A DNA stretch of 17,948 bases from NCBI GenBank assembly GCA_023392285.1, contig JAEVZK010000044.1, forward strand, positions 1 to 17,948, written 5' to 3'. The notes beneath the pieces are model-generated. The model was not told the DNA's origin. It worked only from the letters and a program-made list of their open reading frames with translations, and did no database searches. Position 1 is the first letter of the stretch, and every line of letters starts with the position of its first letter. Made by a program: the position numbers and the translations under genes. Shown piece after piece: positions 14,467-17,948 of this stretch. This stretch comes from Armatimonadota bacterium (GTDB lineage: Bacteria; Armatimonadota; Fimbriimonadia; Fimbriimonadales; Fimbriimonadaceae).

Positions 14467-16058
14467 TTAGCCCAGTCCAAAGCATGAATGGAGGCATGTT
14501 CTCCAGGAGTAACCGGTCGGATATTGCCTGGGTCGTGTGAACCTTCTTCCGATACCGGCTGTTCATGATGAGCAATTTTTGGTTTGCCTGTCTCGGGGTC
14601 AGTAGGCCACTCTTCGTTGTTCGCTTTTTCCCAATCGTGCCTAATCTTTCGTGTACTCGGCCGTTTGCATGTGTTATGCACCCAGAGCCAAGCGTCGCCA
14701 GCTTTAACGAAATAAGTATGAGATCCCGCGACCTCGAAGTTGTAAACCGTTTCGGTTGCGGAAAGATTAACTATAGCGGCAATCCGGTCGGTCTGCGTCC
14801 CGTCTTCACTGACTTCATCGCCGACGTGGAGATCACCGGCGGGCGTAAAGCCTCTGCCATGCACGTAGAATGGGTGCTCCTTCGTAGTGTGTACGGTAGA
14901 ACCGTCAGCGAACTTCAGAAGAAGGGTTCCGTCATGCCGATGTACCTGCGTCCTTTTAACCATTCCGGTGAGCGTTGGTGCGAAGTCCGAAGCAGCTTGG
15001 TCGCGGGATTTAACGCGATCCCCCGGCTTGATCTGTTCAATCCGCTTCCGAGTGCCGTCAGCCATTTCGACTTGAGTACCGGCAATGAAGCATCCTCCCT
15101 CACCAATCGCTTCCTCAGCCTCACCAGCTTCTGTCGCTTCTCCAGCTTCGCCAATCTCGGCCAGGCCTGCTTCGCCAGCTTCTGCCTCAGCGACTCCATC
15201 AACGACCGCAACGGCCAAAACAGCGAGTAATCCAATCGCTTTCAATCCTTTCCCGGCGGCAGTCCATCCTGAGCCTGTGCCGCTCTCCCATTGACCGTAT
15301 GCATCGCCCGCATCAGCAACCGCACCTCCCAGGAGGTGATCATCGACCCATGTTGATACAGCGAGCCAGCTATCGTGGAAATTTCGTCCCGTCGCATCAA
15401 TCCTGCGTAAAGGGTTGTTTGCACAATACGCGTACCAATTTCTTCCTGCTCGGGCGTCGTCGCGGGTGAGAAAACGGCCGTTGTAGCGGTGGCCGAGGAG
15501 TTTTAGGCCATTGTCGTTGTCCTCTTGGTAGCCGAATGGGCCGGCGTAGCCGAAGGGGGAGGACCAGGTGCCGGTGCTGCTGGCTATGTTGCCGAATGCG
15601 TCGTAAACACGGGTGGCGGTGACGCTCTTGGATGAGCTCGTTTGGGTGTCGGTGTTCTTGATGCCACCGTGGAAGAACGTGCTCGTGCTGCTCGCGCGCT
15701 GGGATAACCCAGGTGTGAAAGCGGCAGAGCCGTCGCTGAGCACGGGAGCAGTGACACCCGCGCCGTCGCGCTTGTAGGTCGCCGTCCCGCTAGAATCTAC
15801 CTTCCCCACACGGGTGTCGAGGCCGTTGTAGGTGAAGCTGTTCGTCGCAGAACTCGGGTAGGTGATGCCGGTGATCCGGCCCTCGTAGTCGTAGGTGAGG
15901 CTGGTGGTGCCAGCGCTCGTCACGACGGAGGTGGTGCGACCGGCGGCGTCGTACCCGTAGCTCTTCGCTATCACTCGCTCTTGGCCGTTGCTTGCTTCGG
16001 CTCCCTGCTTATCAATCACCTTCACTCCTATTGTAAGCCCGTTTGCACTCCTCCGCAA
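14433..16058 (-). CDS. Rhs cassette B: core, Hint autoprocessing domain and HNH nuclease tip
   Basis: A 541-residue frame from TTG 16058; an in-frame TAA lies five codons upstream. Core: 1-225, including FFHGGIKNTDTQT. Two core motifs are damaged: HRYYDSSTGRFL has become HRYNGRFL (195 region) and PxxxxDPxGL has become PLRRIDATGR (216-225). A spacer follows, with a hydrophobic stretch (272-287) and a Glu/Ala/Gly-rich low-complexity segment (288-320). Then comes a Hint/intein-like domain: C323 (CFIAGTQV), TKEH block (392-395), YNFEVAGSHTYFV (439-451) and the terminal H461-N462. The tip (463-541) has AHHEQPV (H497, H498), NIRPVTPGEH (N512, H521) and H525, a His-rich HNH/Endo VII-like nuclease pattern. 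Hint cleavage after N462 would free the nuclease. A soluble immunity candidate overlaps the 3' end. Confidence 0.82.
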   Translation of the reverse strand: MRRSANGLTIGVKVIDKQGAEASNGQERVIAKSYGYDAAGRTTSVVTSAGTTSLTYDYEGRITGITYPSSATNSFTYNGLDTRVGKVDSSGTATYKRDGAGVTAPVLSDGSAAFTPGLSQRASSTSTFFHGGIKNTDTQTSSSKSVTATRVYDAFGNIASSTGTWSSPFGYAGPFGYQEDNDNGLKLLGHRYNGRFLTRDDARAGRNWYAYCANNPLRRIDATGRNFHDSWLAVSTWVDDHLLGGAVADAGDAYGQWESGTGSGWTAAGKGLKAIGLLAVLAVAVVDGVAEAEAGEAGLAEIGEAGEATEAGEAEEAIGEGGCFIAGTQVEMADGTRKRIEQIKPGDRVKSRDQAASDFAPTLTGMVKRTQVHRHDGTLLLKFADGSTVHTTKEHPFYVHGRGFTPAGDLHVGDEVSEDGTQTDRIAAIVNLSATETVYNFEVAGSHTYFVKAGDAWLWVHNTCKRPSTRKIRHDWEKANNEEWPTDPETGKPKIAHHEQPVSEEGSHDPGNIRPVTPGEHASIHALDWAKWGKLGGSKRI

Positions 16059-16106
16059 GCGGCGGAGAGATTAGCCGCGCGCCACGGAGTGTGGCGGGAC
16101 ATCAAG
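16056..16106 (-). repeat. Cassette leader with hairpin in front of cassette B
   Basis: On the minus strand the leader runs CTTGATGTCCCGCCAC, loop, GTGGCGCGCGGC, then TAATCTCTCCGCCGCTTG. CGCCAC (16080-16085) pairs with GTGGCG (16091-16096) around GGAGT. It matches the cassette A leader closely, including a stop codon (TAA here, TGA in A) five codons before the TTG that opens the core frame. Confidence 0.75.
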
Positions 16107-16154
16107 GTAACTACAGCGTTCACACATAGCTAATGCGCACGACCGGGCATCATC

Positions 16155-16595
16155 CTATCCCGGGATCTCTTTGGAGACATAACTCGTCTCTTCGTATTGA
16201 TATTGGGGGAAGGTGCGACTCTCCACTCTTCTTCGAACGACATCTTCCCCTTTGATATAGATATAGCACGTATAACCGTCTGAAGCACTGCCTGCTCCGC
16301 CCTGAATGGTAAGTCGCAGTTGCCCTTTTATCTTCTGAAAATCCATTTTGGTCACTCGTGCGAGATCAGAATAGACGGATCTTGGCACAAAAACTTGATT
16401 CGTGCCCTTCTTTATTTGAAGTCTTTCTACAATAAAGCGCGGATCCTCAACACTTCCCCACCATAGCTGCCCTTTCATTTCCGGCGAAGCCTTCTTAAGC
16501 ATCATTGAGGCTGAATACTGTCCGAGGTGAGCATATAGTGAGGCAGGTTTCTGGACCTGTGCAACAAGGAATATTATTACGCTCGCACTAATCAT
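16155..16595 (-). CDS. Candidate immunity protein of Rhs cassette A, secreted
   Basis: A 146-residue protein from ATG 16595, which overlaps the TGA stop of toxin A by 4 bases (ATGA), so the two are translationally coupled. An in-frame ATG at 16613 would add six residues inside the toxin gene. The N-terminus MISASVIIFLVAQVQKPASLYA looks like a signal peptide, so the protein should be periplasmic. That suits a toxin that attacks the cell wall: the known Tlde1 immunity protein is also periplasmic. The mature part is beta-rich, with QLWWGSVEDPRFIVERLQIK, a VFVPRSVYSDLARV segment and LRLTIQGGAGSASDGYTCYI. The SVYSDLA..T and LTI.GG....YT motif order suggests a beta-sandwich. No family is recognised; the function is inferred from position and location. 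Confidence 0.65.
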   Translation of the reverse strand: MISASVIIFLVAQVQKPASLYAHLGQYSASMMLKKASPEMKGQLWWGSVEDPRFIVERLQIKKGTNQVFVPRSVYSDLARVTKMDFQKIKGQLRLTIQGGAGSASDGYTCYIYIKGEDVVRRRVESRTFPQYQYEETSYVSKEIPG

Positions 16596-17773
16596 TGGCC
16601 TATTGGAGCCCACCCAATCCCTTTAGGACTACCGCTCCAAGGAGCTCTGACAACCGGCTTTGGTGAAGGAAACGGGTTGAAGAAAGAAGTTGGTCCAGGA
16701 TCGAAGACCACCAAATCATCATCTCCCGAATTCTCTATAAAGTCCCTTACATCTGGTTGCATAATTATACAGCCCTCCGAAGGTTCCTTGTCGGGAGAGC
16801 CTCCGTGTATGAGGAAAGCATCACGACCATACATTTCGTTGGCAATATCAGGAGTAAGCGGAAAATTGTCTAGCTTTTTACCATTGCTCTTTCTAGAGCG
16901 ACGTTTGCCGATTTTGTACTTACCGGCTGGAATTGGTCCCCAATCCTCCTTTCCTTGCGAGTTTGGATCATTCCGGTATTTACCCTTACCGCTAAAGCCG
17001 AATCCAACGATCACTGGATCGAACTGCTTGGTTGAGGGGTCGTCCCACCACATGATTCCACTTCGCTGATCATAATAGAAGGTCAGCCCAGAGGGGTCCA
17101 CCGAAGTCAACGGACGGTTTGCGCAATAGAGATACCAGTTCCGTCCGTCCTTGGCTGGATCCCGGCTCAGAAACCTACCGGTGCTGGAGTCGTAGTAGCG
17201 GTGGCCGAGGAGTTTGAGGCCGGAGTCGTTGTCTTCCTGGTAGCCGAACGGGCCGGCGTAGCCGAAAGGGGAGGACCAGGTGCCGGTACTGCTCGCGACG
17301 TTGCCGAAGGCGTCATAGGCGCGGGTGGCGGTGACGCTCTTTGATGCGTTGGTTTGGGTGTCGGTGTTCTTTATGCCTCCGTGGAAGAACGTGCTTGTGC
17401 TGCTAACACGTTCGGATAGCCCAGGCGTGTAGGCGGCGGAGCCGTCGCTCAGCACGGGGGCGGTGACGCCTGCGCCGTCGCGCTTGTAGGTGGCGGTGCC
17501 GGCGCTGTCCACCTTGCCCACACGGGTGTCGAGGCCGTTGTAGGTGAAGGAGTTGGTCGCCGAACTCGGGTACGTGATGCCGGTGATGCGGCCCTCGTAG
17601 TCGTAGGTCAGGCTTGTCGTGCCCGAGCTGGTCACCACTGAGGTCGTGCGCCCTGCGGCGTCATAGCCGCCGTGGCTCTTCACCGACACCCGCTCTTGGC
17701 CGTTGCGTGCTTCGGCTCCTCGCTTAGCAATCACTTTCATTCCGATTGTAAGCACGTTTGTACTCCACCGCAA
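16592..17773 (-). CDS. Rhs cassette A: core with Tlde1/DUF2778-like cell-wall toxin tip
   Basis: A 393-residue frame from TTG 17773; an in-frame TGA lies five codons upstream, so independent translation is uncertain. Core: 1-230, with RTTSVVTSSGTTSLTYDYEG, FFHGGIKNTDTQT, GHRYYDSSTGRFLSRDP (190-206) and the intact self-cleavage signature PLTSVDPSGL (221-230). The tip (231-393) contains W242-W243 (IMWWDDPSTKQF), GFSGKGKYRNDP (259-270), DWGPIPAGKYKIGK (277-290), and FLIHGGSPDKEPSEGCIIM (320-338) with H323 and C335. A GPIPxGxYxIG motif followed by HG...SxGCI is the signature of DUF2778/Tlde1, an L,D-transpeptidase-fold effector that cuts or edits peptidoglycan tetrapeptides in the target periplasm. 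Both putative catalytic residues are present. The linked gene encodes a secreted immunity candidate. This is the best-preserved cassette of the array. Confidence 0.85.
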   Translation of the reverse strand: MRWSTNVLTIGMKVIAKRGAEARNGQERVSVKSHGGYDAAGRTTSVVTSSGTTSLTYDYEGRITGITYPSSATNSFTYNGLDTRVGKVDSAGTATYKRDGAGVTAPVLSDGSAAYTPGLSERVSSTSTFFHGGIKNTDTQTNASKSVTATRAYDAFGNVASSTGTWSSPFGYAGPFGYQEDNDSGLKLLGHRYYDSSTGRFLSRDPAKDGRNWYLYCANRPLTSVDPSGLTFYYDQRSGIMWWDDPSTKQFDPVIVGFGFSGKGKYRNDPNSQGKEDWGPIPAGKYKIGKRRSRKSNGKKLDNFPLTPDIANEMYGRDAFLIHGGSPDKEPSEGCIIMQPDVRDFIENSGDDDLVVFDPGPTSFFNPFPSPKPVVRAPWSGSPKGIGWAPIGQ

Positions 17774-17822
17774 GCGGCAGAGAGATCAGCCGAGCGCCAC
17801 GGGGCGTGGCGGGGCATCAAAA
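17771..17822 (-). repeat. Cassette leader with hairpin in front of cassette A
   Basis: On the minus strand it starts TTTTGATGCCCCGCCACG. CGCCACG (17795-17801) pairs with CGTGGCG (17805-17811) around GGG, giving a 7-bp stem. The next part, GCTCGGC TGA TCTCTCTGCC, holds an in-frame TGA five codons before the TTG start of the core. It begins 6 bases after the stop of the gene to its right. Confidence 0.75.
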
Positions 17823-17827
17823 TCTAG

Positions 17828-17947
17828 TCACTCCTTTATTTTCCTTGATACAAAGCCCTCCAGAGCCTCTTCATATTTGCTCTTTGCACTGCTCTTGAGC
17901 GGCAGCCAGAATCCCGCAAGTGCGATATTGTTCTTCCACAAAAGGAT
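17828..17947 (-). CDS. C-terminal end of a gene at the right edge, probably the immunity gene of a fifth cassette
   Basis: A 39-residue open frame enters from the right edge and ends with TGA at 17828: it begins ILLWKNNIALAGFW and ends EALEGFVSRKIKE. It sits immediately before a cassette leader, the place occupied by an immunity gene in each other cassette. The residues have no recognisable family. Which frame is coding is judged from the longer open run; a second frame closes after 25 codons. Confidence 0.45.
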   Translation of the reverse strand: MLLWKNNIALAGFWLPLKSSAKSKYEEALEGFVSRKIKE

Positions 17948-17948
17948 G

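Larger units (their letters stand above)
10938..17948 (-). other. Tandem array of Rhs C-terminal toxin/immunity cassettes
   Basis: At least four units in the same orientation, each made of a leader, an Rhs core copy, a unique tip and an immunity candidate: A (17822 to 16155), B (about 16105 to 13957), C (about 13950 to 12441) and D (12454 to 10938). A fifth cassette ends at 17828. The shared core includes FFHGGIKNTDTQT, YDAFGN, SSPFGYAG and GHRYYDSSTGRFLSRDP, and ends at the PxxxxDPxGL signature. No full-length Rhs protein with N-terminal targeting domains lies in the window, so these are displaced ('orphan') tips; a complete rhs gene is expected to the right. Confidence 0.85.

Noticed and set aside
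10938..17948. Possible CRISPR array or other short-repeat system, because of repeated similar blocks
   Set aside because: The repeats are long, protein-coding Rhs cores hundreds of bases in size with variable tips; there are no short regular repeats with spacers.

Overview
Likely organism. The window reads as a moderately GC-rich, free-living Gram-negative-type bacterium. It has predicted secreted proteins, an ECF sigma factor with a membrane partner, an Rhs toxin locus, and GTG and TTG starts backed by strong Shine-Dalgarno sites. The mix (STN-domain proteins beside a sigma factor, a secreted LolA-like/thioredoxin fusion, Rhs arrays) would suit Armatimonadota (Fimbriimonas-like) or a similar deep lineage. 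There is no rRNA or marker gene here, so that placement is a guess.

Layout. (1) 1-69: N-terminus of an IS3-type transposase running off the left edge. (2) 165-2996, minus strand: an RhlE-like DEAD-box RNA helicase whose start codon abuts a terminator-like hairpin, an NTF2/SnoaL-like protein, and a membrane zinc-ribbon protein ending in an L7/L12-like domain. (3) 3104-7924, minus strand: a compact run of GT-C glycosyltransferase-like membrane protein, secreted STN-domain protein, ECF sigma factor, and membrane protein with an STN domain (probable anti-sigma). (4) 8012-9498, plus strand: a secreted LolA-like/thioredoxin fusion with a terminator, then a Gdx/SugE guanidinium exporter preceded by two ACGA-loop hairpins that match the guanidine-II (mini-ykkC) riboswitch. 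(5) 9518-10926: a complete IS1182-family element with 28/30-matching inverted repeats. (6) 10938-17948, minus strand: a tandem array of Rhs C-terminal toxin cassettes.

The Rhs array is the main item of interest. At least four cassettes (called A to D from right to left), plus the tail of a fifth at the right edge, share one plan: a short leader, a copy of the conserved Rhs core, a unique toxin tip, and a tightly linked candidate immunity gene. The tips differ: A is a Tlde1/DUF2778-like L,D-transpeptidase-fold cell-wall enzyme paired with a secreted immunity candidate; B has a Hint (intein-like) domain followed by an HNH-type nuclease; C is an uncharacterised tip with an NSNSF motif paired with a membrane-anchored, cysteine-rich immunity candidate; D is a possible ADP-ribosyltransferase-like tip paired with a two-helix membrane protein. 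The PxxxxDPxGL self-cleavage signature of Rhs proteins is intact in A, C and D. It is lost in B, the only cassette with a Hint domain, which suggests one release mechanism replaced another. The cores in A and B are long, C is deleted and frameshifted then restored, and D is the most decayed, while tips and immunity genes stay open. This fits a history in which old tips are pushed downstream and kept for their immunity genes or as recombination donors. The IS1182 end shares an exact 18-bp sequence with the cassette leader and sits where the next leader would be expected.

No tRNA, rRNA or CRISPR array was seen, and no stretch over 300 bases lacks a gene.
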